A program made the position numbers and the translations under genes. The notes beneath the pieces are model-generated. The model was not told the origin of the DNA and did no database searches. It saw only the letters and a list, made by a program, of their open reading frames with translations. A stretch of DNA of 28,194 nucleotides from Symsagittifera roscoffensis (Eukaryota; Xenacoelomorpha; Acoela; Convolutidae): NCBI RefSeq assembly GCF_963678635.1, contig NW_026970855.1:1-28194 (forward strand), read 5' to 3'. Every line of letters starts with the position of its first letter. The stretch's first letter is position 1. Positions 1 to 9,460 of the stretch are shown piece after piece.

Positions 1-43
1 GAAATTGAGAAAAGAAGCCAATGATTATTTTCATACGTCTTAT

Positions 44-568
44 TGTTCCGACTTTCGATACGAAAGTAACGGAATATTTGTGCTCGGGGTGGGTTTTTTT
101 TTCTTCAGACAAATTTCGACTTTTTAACTAGCCATTTTCGACGGAATTTTTTTATGTCATTCGAAAGCTATTGTTGTCTTGAGCTCGAATTTGAAAAGAT
201 ATTTCACCTGTGATCATTTTTCGTAAAGTTATTGAGTTTAAAGATTGCCATTTAGGGACAATTAACGCGCCATATAATTCGCGCTATTAACGCGTAAGCG
301 GAGATTTAATCCGTCTTAGAAATCGTTCCAAATTGGTTGAACGAAGCTTATTTGCCATAATTGATTTGTTACAAGGAACGAAATCTCTCTTTTTGTACTT
401 AAATGGCGTGTGGGGGGATGATTTTTATAAAAAAATTTCAAATTTTAGAAAAAAAAATTTCATTTTATTTTATTTCATTTAAATTTTTTATGTTATTACT
501 GCTGCTCCATAAACCCTAAAAGGCAGTCGGAACATTCAGGGCTTTGCCCTGATACGAGCAGCCTTGTT
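44..568 (+). mobile_element. Helentron/Helitron2-like non-autonomous element, near full length
   Basis: The 5' end is TGTTCCGACTTTCGATACG. The subterminal inverse GCAGTCGGAACA lies near 526-537, followed by the hairpin CAGGGCtttGCCCTG and the tail ATACGAGCAGCCTTGTT ending at 568. The interior has the GC-rich block around 262-300 (ACGCGCCATATAATTCGCGC) and a run gtgtggggggatg near 408-420. It is very similar to the copy at 25080-25631. It lies just downstream of the second GPCR exon in minus-strand terms. It has no coding capacity. Confidence 0.75.
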
Positions 569-609
569 TTAATATAAATTGATAGTTGGGCCTTCAAACA
601 ATAGCATAC

Positions 610-752
610 CCAATGAAGACAGTGCAAATAGGATGATGATTTTACACTCACGTCGTATGACGGTTGAGAGGGTAGACCTAGCCCTGTCCACCGCAATCAG
701 CACGTGGGTGTTGAGAGAATTCAGACCAACGAACATCAACACCACCGACTCA
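610..752 (-). CDS. Class A GPCR, second coding exon (TM3, TM4)
   Basis: This minus-strand exon follows a clear acceptor (pyrimidine-rich tract ending gatttcag|TGAG). Its first base completes the codon left open by the exon at 9658-10037. It then reads GESVVLMFVGLNSLNTHV at the start of TM3, followed by LIAVDRARSTL. VDRA occupies the place of the (D/E)RY motif at the TM3/ICL2 border (D149-R150 of the joined protein). ICL2 is STVIRREC, and KIIILFALSSLG begins TM4. Position 3.25, normally Cys for the ECL1 disulfide, appears to be Ser. No TM4 Trp is visible. I place the donor at TTGG|GTATGC (609), leaving phase 1, but the frame stays open for a further dozen codons to about 575, so the 3' edge is uncertain. 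TM5-TM7 must lie beyond the left edge of the window. A Helentron copy ends at 568, about 40 bp downstream. Confidence 0.75.
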
Positions 753-852
753 CTGAAATCACAAACAGAACAATCATTTCCAGTCCCCTCTTTAATTTTT
801 TCTAAAAACCATTTGATTAAAATCTATTTAAAATGAGTTTTCATGTTTCTCA

Positions 853-868
853 ACGAGTCATGACTCGT
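853..868. repeat. Perfect 16 bp palindrome ACGAGTCATGACTCGT
   Basis: This is a perfect palindrome containing two overlapping GAGTCA/TGACTC half sites, which resemble bZIP (AP-1/GCN4-type) recognition sequences. It lies in the GPCR intron about 100 bp before the second-exon acceptor. A regulatory role is speculation. Confidence 0.3.
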
Positions 869-1112
869 ACTGCTTAGGTTTTATAAGATCAATTGCTTTT
901 TGAGAAGGAGGTACAAGGGTGGGGGAGGGTGGGCACTACTTTTTCTCAATTCTCACTGCCAAATTCCTCCATAATGGCCCCTTCCTTTGATACTATTTTA
1001 CGACATCCATTTTTGACAAAAGAATCATACATTTTTTCTAAGAGCACCTTTGCCACCCATATCCTTACTTTTAAATAACAGCGCGCGCAGATAAAGCTTT
1101 TTGGAAAAAACT

Positions 1113-1164
1113 TTTAAGGGACACTCGGAACCAGGTTTTGCCATATGAGCAGTGTTGTCTTGTT
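1113..1164 (+). mobile_element. Helentron-like 3' end fragment
   Basis: TTTTAAGGGACACTCGGAAC, then GTTTTGCC and GAGCAGTGTTGTCTTGTT, are a diverged version of the family's 3' subterminal repeat, hairpin and tail. The matching 5' part is not recognisable upstream. A small interior-type piece (gtgtggttttttcttc and following, 1208-1255) lies between this fragment and the next copy. Confidence 0.5.
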
Positions 1165-1272
1165 TGGTCCAGTTTATGAGCCATTTTTTATTCGTTAAGT
1201 TAATTATGTTTGAGTGTGGTTTTTTCTTCATCCAATTTCGACGTAACAACTAAATGTTTCTTACGAAGTTTT

Positions 1273-1781
1273 TTGATCTGACTTTTTTGAAGAAATTGCG
1301 GAATATTTATGCTTGGGTGGTTTTTTATTCATTAAATTTTCGACTTTGTAACTAAGCGCTTTGACAATTTTTTTTCTTGCCAACTGGAAGATATTGTTGT
1401 CTAGAGCTTTAATTTAGAGAAACATTTCACCTGTGATCAACTTTCAGAAGTCAGAGGCGTTTCAAAATTGCTTACTTGGGTAATTTGGGATAATTAACGC
1501 GGGTTAAGTTGCGTTCTTTTAACACGCGTAAGCAGCAAATTATTGCATTCCAAATTGAATTGGGCCAGCAGTTTAGTCATGTTTAATCAATTAGTGACGC
1601 TAAACACTCCTTTTGTAATTTACATAGCGTGTGGGGGGGATAAATTGAAGAAAAAATGAACAATAATTTCTTTCTTTTTTTTTTCGATTGTTTCGTCAAT
1701 TATTCAATCAAAATTTTTTAATTGACTCTAAAATGCAGTCAGAACTTTCAAGGCTTCGTCCTCATATATAAGCAGTCTTGC
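1273..1781 (+). mobile_element. Helentron-like element, old but complete in outline
   Basis: A degenerate 5' end (TTGATCTGACTTTTTT) is followed by the family's diagnostic order: gcggaatatttatgcttggg, atttcacctgtgatca, gggataattaacgcgggtt, and tacatagcgtgtgggggg. The 3' end reads TGCAGTCAGAACTTTCAAGG, a weakened hairpin, and AAGCAGTCTTG near 1780. It is clearly older than the copies at 44 and 25080. Confidence 0.65.
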
Positions 1782-1960
1782 TTAAAACTGATTTTCTTTT
1801 ATAAGAAAAAAATGGGTTTGAAGTTTGTCAATTAAAAAAATGCGCTTTCTTCGCCAGTTTTCTATAAACGCGTAGTGTGTAGTGTGTGTAGCGACTTAAA
1901 TCTATCCAAATTGAGGCTGTTTAGTTGTTCCTAATATGTCGTTCTTAGGTGAGAAGTAGG

Positions 1961-2012
1961 ATCTTTCGTATATCAAAGCCCTAAATATTCTGACTGCCCT
2001 CTATTGTCAATA
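1961..2012 (-). mobile_element. Helentron-like 3' end fragment, inverted
   Basis: CTTTCGTATATCAAAGCCC, AAATATTCTGACTGCC and following match the reverse of the family 3' end (tail, hairpin, subterminal GCAGTCGGAACA). Only this end is recognisable. Confidence 0.4.
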
Positions 2013-2160
2013 AAAAGCTTTTTGGGTTTAAAAGAAAATTTAAAAAAAGGTTAAAAAATGAAAAAAAAGTATACATTTTTCCATGATTTTATTTTTAAAT
2101 TCCTGTTTGATTTATTAAACAGGTATTTTGAGAACGTTTTTTTTTCCAGATGAGATCTGG

Positions 2161-2190
2161 TTTTTTTTTTTTTTTTATTTTTTTTTTTTT
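2161..2190. repeat. Poly-T tract
   Basis: Two long T runs separated by a single A lie directly before the satellite-like array. This could be a retroposed poly-A tail read in reverse, or simply low-complexity DNA. Confidence 0.5.
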
Positions 2191-2216
2191 TGAGACGCTT
2201 TTTCGAAAAATTCGCT

Positions 2217-3070
2217 TTCCCAAAAAACTACCCGTCAGATTCTCATAAAAGTGGTACCAATGGATTCAGTAGCGTTTCACCTACCTGCCTGCATAAATTT
2301 TGGGGCAATTTTTACCCTACCCCACCCCCTACGGTCTTAGAAAAGCTTCACAACTCGGTACTTTTTTCACTTTTTGCCCATTTTTTCGGACATTTTCGAT
2401 TTCCTCAAAAACTACCCGCCCAGATTTGGGATTAAGGGTTTAATCGATAAACCAGGTTGTAGGAAACTCCCATGCACAAGCGGCTGGTCCCTAATTGGCT
2501 TAAGGGAAGAGCTATAGACTTAGGAAAAGTCACTTTTTTGATTTTTTTTGCCTATTTTTTCGGAAATTATCGATTTCCTCAAAAACTACCCATCCAGATT
2601 TGGAATTAAGGGTTTAATCGATAGACCAAGTTGTAGGAAACTCCCCCGCACAAGCGGCTGGTCCTTAACTTGCCTAGGGGAAGAGCTATAGACTTAGGAA
2701 AAGTCACTTTTTTGACTTTTTTGGCCTTTTTTCAAATCTTTCCGATTTCCTCAAAAACTACCCGTCCAGATTTGGGATTAAGGGTTTAATCGATAGACCA
2801 GGTTGTAGGAACCCCCCCTACACAAACGGCTCGTCCCTATTTTGTCTAGGGGAAGAGCTATACACTTAGGAATAGTCAATTTTTTGGTTCTTAGGCCATT
2901 TTTTCAAACTTTTTCGATTTCTTCAAAAACTACCCATCCAGATTTGGGATTAAGGGTTTAATCGATAGACCAGGTTGTAAGAAACTCCCCTGCCCGAGCG
3001 GCTGGTCCTTAATTTGTCTCGGGGAAGAGCTGTACACTTAGGAAATGTTTTTTAAAAAGTTTTTTGGCAT
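2217..3070 (+). repeat. Satellite-like tandem array, about 172 bp units, 4-5 copies
   Basis: The phrase TTTCCTCAAAAACTACCC recurs at 2400, 2574 and 2746, and as TTTCTTC at 2918, giving periods of 174, 172 and 172. A diverged first unit starts near 2217 (tttcccaaaaaactacccg). Each unit also carries GGGATTAAGGGTTTAATCGA, an AGGTTGTAGGAA block, CAAGCGGCTGGTCC, GGGGAAGAGCTATAGACTTA, and a T-rich segment. The last unit fades out near 3046-3070. The array is preceded by a poly-T run (2161-2190). A reading frame at 2190-2435 lies within the array and is not a gene. Confidence 0.85.
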
Positions 3071-3114
3071 TGGAACAAAGATTCAATATACTTATTGTGT
3101 GTATTTTTTAGACA

Positions 3115-3363
3115 ATGGAATCCGCTATGCTTACGTTTTCTCGCTTCTGCTTGGTGCTATTGGCTTTGTGTTGAGTTTTTTTGTATGGTTCGAAGAAGTC
3201 CAACGAGAAGTTGCACGAGTTACGCTGGTTCTCTTTAATCAGGTCGGTTTGTTCCACAGAAAGTTTTTGTGATGTCAGTTATAGTCAACATATTATAGTC
3301 ATATTTGCAATGCTTGGACAAAATTTAATTAATTCGAAAATTAAAGAGTCGTTAGAAAAATGA
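3115..3363 (+). pseudogene. Possible small secreted/membrane peptide exon with in-frame stop
   Basis: An ATG in good context (acaATGG) directly follows an acceptor-like tttttttag at 3105-3111. It opens with 19 residues shaped like a signal peptide (MESAMLTFSRFCLVLLALC). A TGA follows at 3172-3174. The same frame then continues VFLYGSKKSNEKLHELRWFS and stays open to the TGA at 3361. The region around 3180-3245 is less AT-rich than its surroundings, and CAG|GTCGGT near 3241 could be a donor. This may be a broken exon, two unrelated frames, or chance. I recognise no family. Confidence 0.2.
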
Positions 3364-3502
3364 AAAATACTTTATTTCATTAATGTTAGCTGGTTTGTGA
3401 AACACACATTTCACTTAATTCTAGTGAATAATTATTCACATTGTTGAAGCATTGTGCATATGAATTTATTTTAAATATATTTAGCATGTAACCATGATTG
3501 AT

Positions 3503-3624
3503 ACGGTTTGCCTTGTCGCACTGTGAAAGGCCCGTTTAATTCACATTACGGTTGCCTTGTCGCACTGTGAAAGGCTCGTTTAATTTTAGTACGGTTTGTC
3601 TTGTCGCACTGTGAAAGGCTCGGT
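3503..3624. repeat. Three tandem 43-45 bp units
   Basis: ACGGTTTGCCTTGTCGCACT, followed by GTGAAAGGC, recurs at 3503, 3548 and 3591 (spacing 45 and 43). Each unit can fold GCCTT against AAGGC around the loop gtcgcactgtga. This is too few, too short and too divergent to be a CRISPR array, and the context is eukaryotic. Confidence 0.8.
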
Positions 3625-3853
3625 TTGTAAAGACATATTCAGTTTGTTGTTTTTCTCTACATCAGGTACATTCCTCACCGAATCCTGAGTGATCTCAATC
3701 TTCGAAGGAAGATTTCAAAGTTTCCATGATTTTTAAATTATTTACGTTATGTTAATCATTGATGGTAATGAATAGATTTGTAAAGACATATTCAGTTTGT
3801 TGTTTTTCTCTAGATCAGGTACATTCCTCACCAAATCCTGAGTGATTTCAATT
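3624..3853. repeat. 77 bp direct repeat, two copies 153 bp apart
   Basis: Bases 3624-3700 and 3777-3853 are nearly identical. They begin TTTGTAAAGACATATTCAG and run through AGGTACATTCCTCACC to GAATCCTGAGTGAT. A further short echo, ATCATTGATGGT, occurs at 3757 and 3948. Together with the neighbouring 45 bp units, this makes 3500-3960 a locally duplicated patch of unknown origin. Confidence 0.75.
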
Positions 3854-4049
3854 TTTCTCTACATTGATAACATCATGAAAGTATCTGTTCTATGAAGTAT
3901 TTGTTCTGTTCGATGAATCCCAAATTTCACTTAAGGCTCACTTAAGTATCATTGATGGTCATGTGCTTTTTGCAGCTTTTTTCCAGTATGTTTGGATAGT
4001 GTTTAATGCCTTACGGCCAGTAACTTCCACTTCCGAATTGATTCTATCG

Positions 4050-4304
4050 TGAGTTTGTTTGATCAACAACGACACAGAAACACCTTTTTCTTCTGGGATT
4101 TACGTCGCAGGTGCTTTCTTGAATTCCACCATGTTGTCTTTGCCAGCAAGCATACCCGCTAGGGGCCCTTCTCACAACTGGGAAATTTCCGCTAATTATA
4201 TGACTGATCAGAAACTTTCAGACTTTGAGCGTTGCATTTGTGAGAAGGGTGGGGAGCAAAGTGCATCCGGGTCCTCGTCTCGCTCCCTGGGCAGAATTGT
4301 ATAA
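4050..4304 (+). other. Unassigned open frame, 81 codons, relatively GC-rich
   Basis: The frame is open from a TGA near 4047 to a TAA ending at 4304, with an internal ATG near 4131 (MLSLPASIPARGPSHNWEIS and onward). Base composition is clearly less AT-rich than the flanks, as in the GPCR exons. The composition is Ser/Gly-rich near the end (SASGSSSRSLGRIV) and matches no family I know. It could be an exon, an old transposon ORF or chance. The stop overlaps a 9 bp hairpin (CAGAATTGTataACAATTCTG). Confidence 0.2.
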
Positions 4305-4455
4305 CAATTCTGGCAGAGTGATGCACACAATTACCTTGCTACATTAGTTTACAAAACTCATCCGAAATCAATCTGCGATTTCGCTAACCTTACACCCCCC
4401 ACCCACATTTTTTCAAACTCGTTTTTTCAATAAAACAAAAAGCGCTAGCTAATTC

Positions 4456-4745
4456 GATTTCATCAAAATTTGTATAACGTTTTTTCTGAAATAACCAAAC
4501 AGGTCTCTCCAGCTTCCAGCTGGGCCCCTATTGTCTAGGGAAACACCTATGGACTTGAAAAGTTCCCTCATGAAAACTTTTTACCAAAGCGTTACCAATG
4601 AATGCATAAGCTTCTCTTTCACTTTTTTGCGTAGGAAGGGCGCTATCGACTTGAGAAACCTGAAATTTTAAAACAATTTTAAAATAATCAATATTAAAAT
4701 AATCAAACAGGTCTCTCCAGTTTTCAGCTGGGCCCCTAGTTTTAC
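4456..4745 (+). repeat. Two diverged relatives of the 172 bp satellite unit
   Basis: At 4456-4575, TTCGATTTCATCAAAA, CAGCTGGGCCCCTATTGTCT and AGGGAAACACCTATGGACTT follow the same order as the satellite blocks. A second partial match (AAACAGGTCTCTCCAG, GCTGGGCCCCTAG) lies at about 4695-4745. These suggest the satellite is older and more dispersed than the tidy array at 2400-3046. Confidence 0.45.
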
Positions 4746-4756
4746 CCCCCGTGAAG

Positions 4757-5107
4757 CATTTTGAGAAAAATTTCACCTGTGATCAATTTTCAGAAGTCAG
4801 AGGCGTTTCAAAACGTGACATAATTTTTTGCGCGTTAACGTTTTAATAAGAGCAAACTGATGGCTTCAATTCAAGGTGGAAGGATTTAATTAGCAGCTTA
4901 TGCTTTAAAAGAAAGTATGCAAAAAAAACTCATTTCCTTAGCTGGAATATAACTGAGTAAAAAATCACCCAAAGTATAAATATTTCGCAATTTCTTCGTA
5001 TGCTTCTAAGGAAATGAGTACTTTTTTGTATACTTTCTTAAAATTACGACTGTGTTTTTAAGGGTCGCTCGGAACAATCCGGCAATTGTTCTGATTCGAA
5101 TGTTCTA
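4757..5107 (+). mobile_element. Helentron-like fragment with internal rearrangement
   Basis: AAATTTCACCTGTGATCAAT, CAGAAGTCAGAGGCGTTTCA and gcgcgttaac (4757-4845) match the family interior, closest to the copy at 1273. A diverged 3' end (TTTTAAGGGTCGCTCGGAAC and onward) lies at 5053-5107. Between them, 4950-5000 carries 5'-type sequence in the opposite direction (reverse of gcgaaatatttatactttgg). The element appears to have been scrambled by a second insertion or inversion. Confidence 0.45.
4909..5039. repeat. Long inverted repeat, about 33 bp arms, 64 bp loop
   Basis: AAGAAAGTATGCAAAAAAAA followed by CTCATTTCCTTAG (4909-4941) is nearly the exact reverse complement of 5006-5039 (CTAAGGAAATGAGTAC, then ttttttgtatactttctt). 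A transcript would form a long near-perfect hairpin. It sits inside a scrambled Helentron copy. Confidence 0.7.
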
Positions 5108-5209
5108 GTCAAATTAAAATAATTTTCGTTGATTGCCTCGAATAATTTGCGTAAATAAATTTCCAAAAAACTGAAAACACTTTAGTTTTTTCTTTTAGAT
5201 TTTTTTTCT

Positions 5210-5549
5210 AAAACTATCTACACATACGCTATGTAAAGGTACAAAGTGATATGTTTTCCATACCGCAAGGTATAAAGTAGAGCAAATAGAATGCTTCAAT
5301 TCAAATTTGAACAATTTGTAGATCGAATAATATCTCCGTTAATGCGGTAATCGCACATTAATAATCCCAAAGTCATTAAAGCCCCGTAACTTATCAAAAA
5401 AAAGGTCTCAGGTGAAAAATCTTTTATAATTTTTACCAAGTATAACACTTCTTTTGGGGTGAAATTCTGTTAAGAATAGCTAGTTGAAAATTTAAAAACC
5501 AATACTGAACACCAAAATTCCGTCACATTCTTCGAATGTCGGAATATTG
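5210..5549 (-). mobile_element. Helentron-like element, 3' end missing
   Basis: Read on the minus strand it shows the 5' end (ATTCCGACATTCGAAGAATG with gacggaattttggtg), atttttcacctgaga, the interior box and acatagcgtatgtg. The hairpin and tail expected near 5180-5210 are not recognisable. Confidence 0.55.
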
Positions 5550-5559
5550 CTTAAATGGA

Positions 5560-7020
5560 GGGCATAGGGTTCTTTTAATTTAACTGTTTTTTTATTCTAA
5601 AAAAACTGGCTACCGAAATCAGCGTCTGGACACTTGAAGCAAGGCTTCCTGAAGTTCATTCAGCTTCCGTTTTAGCTCGATAAAAAAGATTCGGATACGT
5701 TTTACTGTAACAATAAACATGTCACTATTTTCCACTCATTTCCATTTTTAATGTGTTATCCGCCAACCCTGGAGAATAAATATTTCGATTGAAACACAAA
5801 AAAAGTAATGCATTTGTTTCATATTTTTTTGACACAAAAATTTTTAATACGAATTTAAGGGTTAAAAAACTGCTCAAAATTAAATTACCAAAATTAAATT
5901 GAACAGTTTATATGAAGATACATGCAGTGTTCTTTAATCGATTTTTTAAATGTGCTCTATGTGGTTGTTTTCCAGAAAAATTTGATTATATAGATAACCG
6001 TTTTTGAATTTTGAATTGCATTTTTGAAATATGCTGGCCCTCAGATTAAAGTTCAAAAACTTCATCATCGAAATTTTTCAAATCAAATTTTCGTAGAAAG
6101 TAAAACTGTTGAAAAAGAAATATACAGTTTCGAAAACGAGAAAAATATAAATATATAAATATGAAAAACATTTTTGAATGAAAAACTTTGGCGGCTAAAT
6201 TAATGTTATTATTTAATCTTAGAATAACGATATCTTAAACATGTTAAACCCAAAAATTTAATTGTTTGATTTTGTCCTGATGAGCTCGAAGTTTGAAAGA
6301 ACTAGAAGAGAGTGAATACTTCTTTATTCAATTGATAGTTCTGAAGAAGAAGCATGTTTGTCCCCGGCACTGGCGCAAAATTCATCAAAAAAAAAACATT
6401 TTCAAAATTCTTGTCGGAAACCGTCTTTGTCCTAGAATAGTATTGTTCTAATCAAAAAAAGTTGGTGAATTGCCAAAAGAGGTTGAGCTAGAATTATCTC
6501 AAGAAAAAAGCTGATTTTTAAACACTTTTGCAAATTCTGAGGATAGAATTGTGTTTATACGTCGACTAAATTGATTTTCCGTTTTCTTTCAAAGTTATTA
6601 GAAAAACTATTTAGCTGAAAAAACATGCTGAATTTTCGGTTTTTGAACCTTTTTGGAAAATGTCCAGCAAAAATTGTAGTTTTTCGTTATACGTCTTTGC
6701 TCCAAAGTCAGTACATTTTGCATTTAGAAACGCCTTTAAAACTGGTCAACGACAAATGGATGTTGTTAAACAATGTGAAAGGGGTTGAGTGATCAGAGTC
6801 TCAAATCTAAAGGGCAGCGGAAGAAACAATGTCTGCAGGAAAAATTTGAGTATCAGAAGATGGTGAAAAATTGTTTAAATTAACTAACTTTCTCATTTTT
6901 TGACAATTTTTTGCACTATCTAAAATATAGCGCTACCCTGAGTTCAAATATAAGCAAAGACTTGAGTTGAGACCATTCTTCTTGGCGTGATGAGCGTTAG
7001 AAATTTGCCAATTTAGCCAA
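5560..7020. other. AT-rich GPCR intron interval without recognisable features
   Basis: I see no coding frame with exon character, no RNA gene and no element ends here. A few short Helentron-like words occur, such as agaaacgcctttaaaactgg near 6726, but they are not enough to call a copy. Confidence 0.5.
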
Positions 7021-7150
7021 CTTGGGATAATTATTGTGTATTTATCCTACCTATTTTTTTGAACCGCAGGCGGTGAATTAATGAGATTAAAATTCTTTCC
7101 AAAGCGAATTAAAGCAAGTTAATTAGTTTAGATAGCGCGTTAACGAACAA
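7015..7150 (+). mobile_element. Degenerate Helentron interior fragment
   Basis: CCAACTTGGGATAATTATTG, a gaaccgcaggcggtgaatta block and agatagcgcgttaacg follow the order of the family's interior box. No termini are found. Confidence 0.3.
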
Positions 7151-7931
7151 CAAACGTTGTTATTCATTCTTCATTTAGCATGTGGTAGAAAAATTCTTCG
7201 TTTAGCATGTGGTGCAAAAAAAAACAATCAAAATTTGTCCATTTTTCGAAAAACGGATCGTTTTTTTTGCAAAAAAACTAGAATACATTTGTTTATTCTC
7301 CCTGTGATTTTTTATCTTCATATCTCCACTATCTTCATTTGTAAAAAATTGAACAGGGAACTAGCTACTTCAAACTTAGTTATATAAAGTTTTCAAGGTT
7401 GGTCGGCCGAAAATGGATGTCAAAAATCATAACAAAGCATAGCAAAGGAGGGACCCTTTTGGATGACTATGAGGTCAAATCCCCAAGGAAAGGGCGTCCG
7501 TCCCGCGCCCACTAAATCAGCCACTACTTTTAACATATTTTATCCTTCCGCAATGTTCAGCGAGTTAATGTGTCTAATAATCCATTAAATTCGTTCGCGT
7601 TCAACTAATCATTTGATATTGATGAAGGCTAACAGCGCATAATTTATCTCCTAATTATGTAATATTTAATGTGAAGGATCAACATTAATTCAAAAATAAA
7701 CAAGGATACCCGGTTACTGTGCATGTGGCTTACGACAATACAAAAAAAAACAATTCCCAAGTAGTGTCGTTTTTTTTGCGTGGTTTGATAAAAGAATCTG
7801 AATGAAAAACTGGAAATAAGGCGCATTCGACAGTCATAATAAAACAGGCAAGTTGAAAAACGTTTTTGCAGAAGAACGATTTAAGAAAGTTTTTTAGAAA
7901 CAACAAAAATTTTGAACATTTGTTAAATTTT

Positions 7932-8346
7932 TTATTCGGCTTTCGAAGAAAGTGAAGGAAATATACAATCGGGGTAGTTTTTTCTATTCAGACCAATTTC
8001 TTAAAATTCTTTGCCTCCTCGGAGGATCGACCATTGTTCTGCATGCGCCCACTGAACTTGCACACCCATATTTTATCTTGCCACGAGTCTGTCTTAACTG
8101 CTCGTTATATGTTTTACACGTGGCGAATTATCCCACACAACAAAAAATCTTTCCAAACTCAATTGCGACAATAAGCTAAATGGTTGTTGAATTTTTCACA
8201 GAACTCAAATTTTTACACTTAAAATTTGATTTTATCAGCCTAAAATTCATAGTATGCCAATATTTAACTTAGCAAAAACTATTTGAGACCAATTAAAAGG
8301 CAGTCAGAACATTCCGGATTTTGCCCTGATACAAGCAGTTCTGTTC
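7932..8346 (+). mobile_element. Helentron-like element, internally eroded
   Basis: A 5' region (TTCGGCTTTCGAAGAAAGTG, then ggggtagttttttctattca) starts near 7932. A good 3' end lies at 8296-8346: AAAAGGCAGTCAGAACATTC, ggattttgccctg, atacaagcagttctgtt. The middle is poorly conserved, so this may be one eroded copy or the two ends of different copies. Confidence 0.5.
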
Positions 8347-8359
8347 TCATTTTTTCTCC

Positions 8360-8672
8360 TTCTCCCCACAAGCTATTTGGAGCTACAAAAAATATATTTT
8401 GCATGTGCTAAAGTATTAAAAAGAGCAAGTTGCTTACCAGGTCAATATGAAAGGATTCAGTTGGCCACTTAAGCTTTGATAGAACAAAATATATCGCGGG
8501 TTAATTATCCCATTTTGAATTTTTATTGTCAAAATAATTCCAATATCAAATCATTACAATGTTGAAAAAATGATCATAGAAGAAACGTCGTTTTAAATCT
8601 GAGCCCCATGAAATTATATGGTAAAAATGTGTCAACATGCTTAGTCACCAATTCAAAAACTAGCTCAATACA
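8360..8672 (-). mobile_element. Helentron-like element, truncated at both ends
   Basis: Minus-strand interior sequence is visible: cccacaagctatttgg, ATATATCGCGGGTTAATTAT, and finally cttagtcaccaattcaaaaa (5' subterminal part). It is cut at 8672 by the next, younger copy, and its own 5' terminus is not found on the far side. Confidence 0.45.
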
Positions 8673-8675
8673 AAA

Positions 8676-9139
8676 AACAAGACTGCTCGTATCATGGCAA
8701 CCTTCTGAATTCTCCTATTGTCTTTTAAAATCAAGGTAGTAGTGTTTCCTCTTAAAAAAACGAGTTTCCTCTCCGCTATGTACAGAACAAAGTGATATAT
8801 TTCGGACTTGACAAAGTATAAAGTAAACAAGAAACATGCCTCCTCTTAGTTTGGAACAATTTTTTTGACTTATTAAATCACCGCTTACGCGGCAATAGCC
8901 CGAAATATGTCGCGCGTTAATTGCCTCAAATTGGCCAACTTGATAATCTGAAAACAACCGTAACCTTACAAGAAACATCACAGATGAAGTTGTTTTAAAA
9001 GTCTGATATCAAGACACTACTAGCTGTCGGAGATGAAATAAAAAATTTGAGTCAAAAATAGCTGGTGAAAAAATCGGAATTGGAGATAAAACTATCCCTA
9101 GCACAAATATTTCGTTACCTTCATGGAAAGTTGGAACAA
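8676..9139 (-). mobile_element. Helentron-like element, full length, inverted
   Basis: Reading the plus strand, AACAAGACTGCTCGTATCAT (3' tail) starts at 8676. It is followed by ctctccgctatgtaca, CCGCTTACGCGGCAATAG, TGTCGCGCGTTAATTG, catcacagatgaag, cacaaatatttcgttacctt, and finally AAAGTTGGAACAA (5' end) at 9139. The 3' hairpin is partly lost (atggcaaccttctgaat). Length 464 bp. Confidence 0.7.
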
Positions 9140-9426
9140 AAGTACAGTTTTAAAAAGCTTCTATCGTTATCATTCAATCAAATTACTCTGTAGTGACAAA
9201 CTTTTTGGTAAAATAAATTTCCATAGAAGCAATGTTTGAATTTTTGAATCCAGATAAGCTTTCTTATAAGAATAGATTAATTCTCTTGATTGCAAGAACA
9301 ATTCAAACATTTCAAATAGTCGAAACTTAATGTTGCTTTTTAATTCAGGAAAATAAACGGCTGAATTAAACTCCATTTGGTGCTCTATGGTTTGGTTCGG
9401 GGATCTATCTTTTAGGGATCCAGCCA

Positions 9427-9460
9427 GGGACGGATCTAGGAATTTCTCGAAGGGAGGAGG
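9427..9460 (+). mobile_element. Single transposon-end-like sequence CAGGGACGGATCTAGG
   Basis: CAGGGACGGATCTAGGAATT resembles the ends of the small inverted-repeat element at 15151-15307 (CGGATTTAGG) and the CAGGG-type ends seen in several DNA-transposon families. I find no partner end nearby. It lies in the GPCR intron about 200 bp downstream of the first exon's donor. Confidence 0.3.

Noticed and set aside
44-568. Ordinary TIR DNA transposon (MITE) for the abundant family
   Set aside because: The inverse repeat is terminal at one end but subterminal at the other, a hairpin follows it, and no target-site duplication is seen in the nested example.
496-696. 66-codon minus-strand frame
   Set aside because: It mixes the 3' end of a Helentron copy with an out-of-frame reading of the GPCR exon.
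579-836. 85-codon plus-strand frame
   Set aside because: It is the antisense shadow of the second GPCR exon (610-752), which has splice sites and receptor motifs on the minus strand.
2190-2435. 81-codon plus-strand frame
   Set aside because: It lies in the diverged first unit of the satellite array and does not persist in the other units.
3172-3174. Selenocysteine reading of the in-frame TGA
   Set aside because: No SECIS-like structure or selenoprotein family is recognisable, and a broken or chance frame is simpler.
3503-3624. CRISPR-like array
   Set aside because: Only three units with no proper spacers, in a eukaryotic context; a simple tandem repeat explains it.
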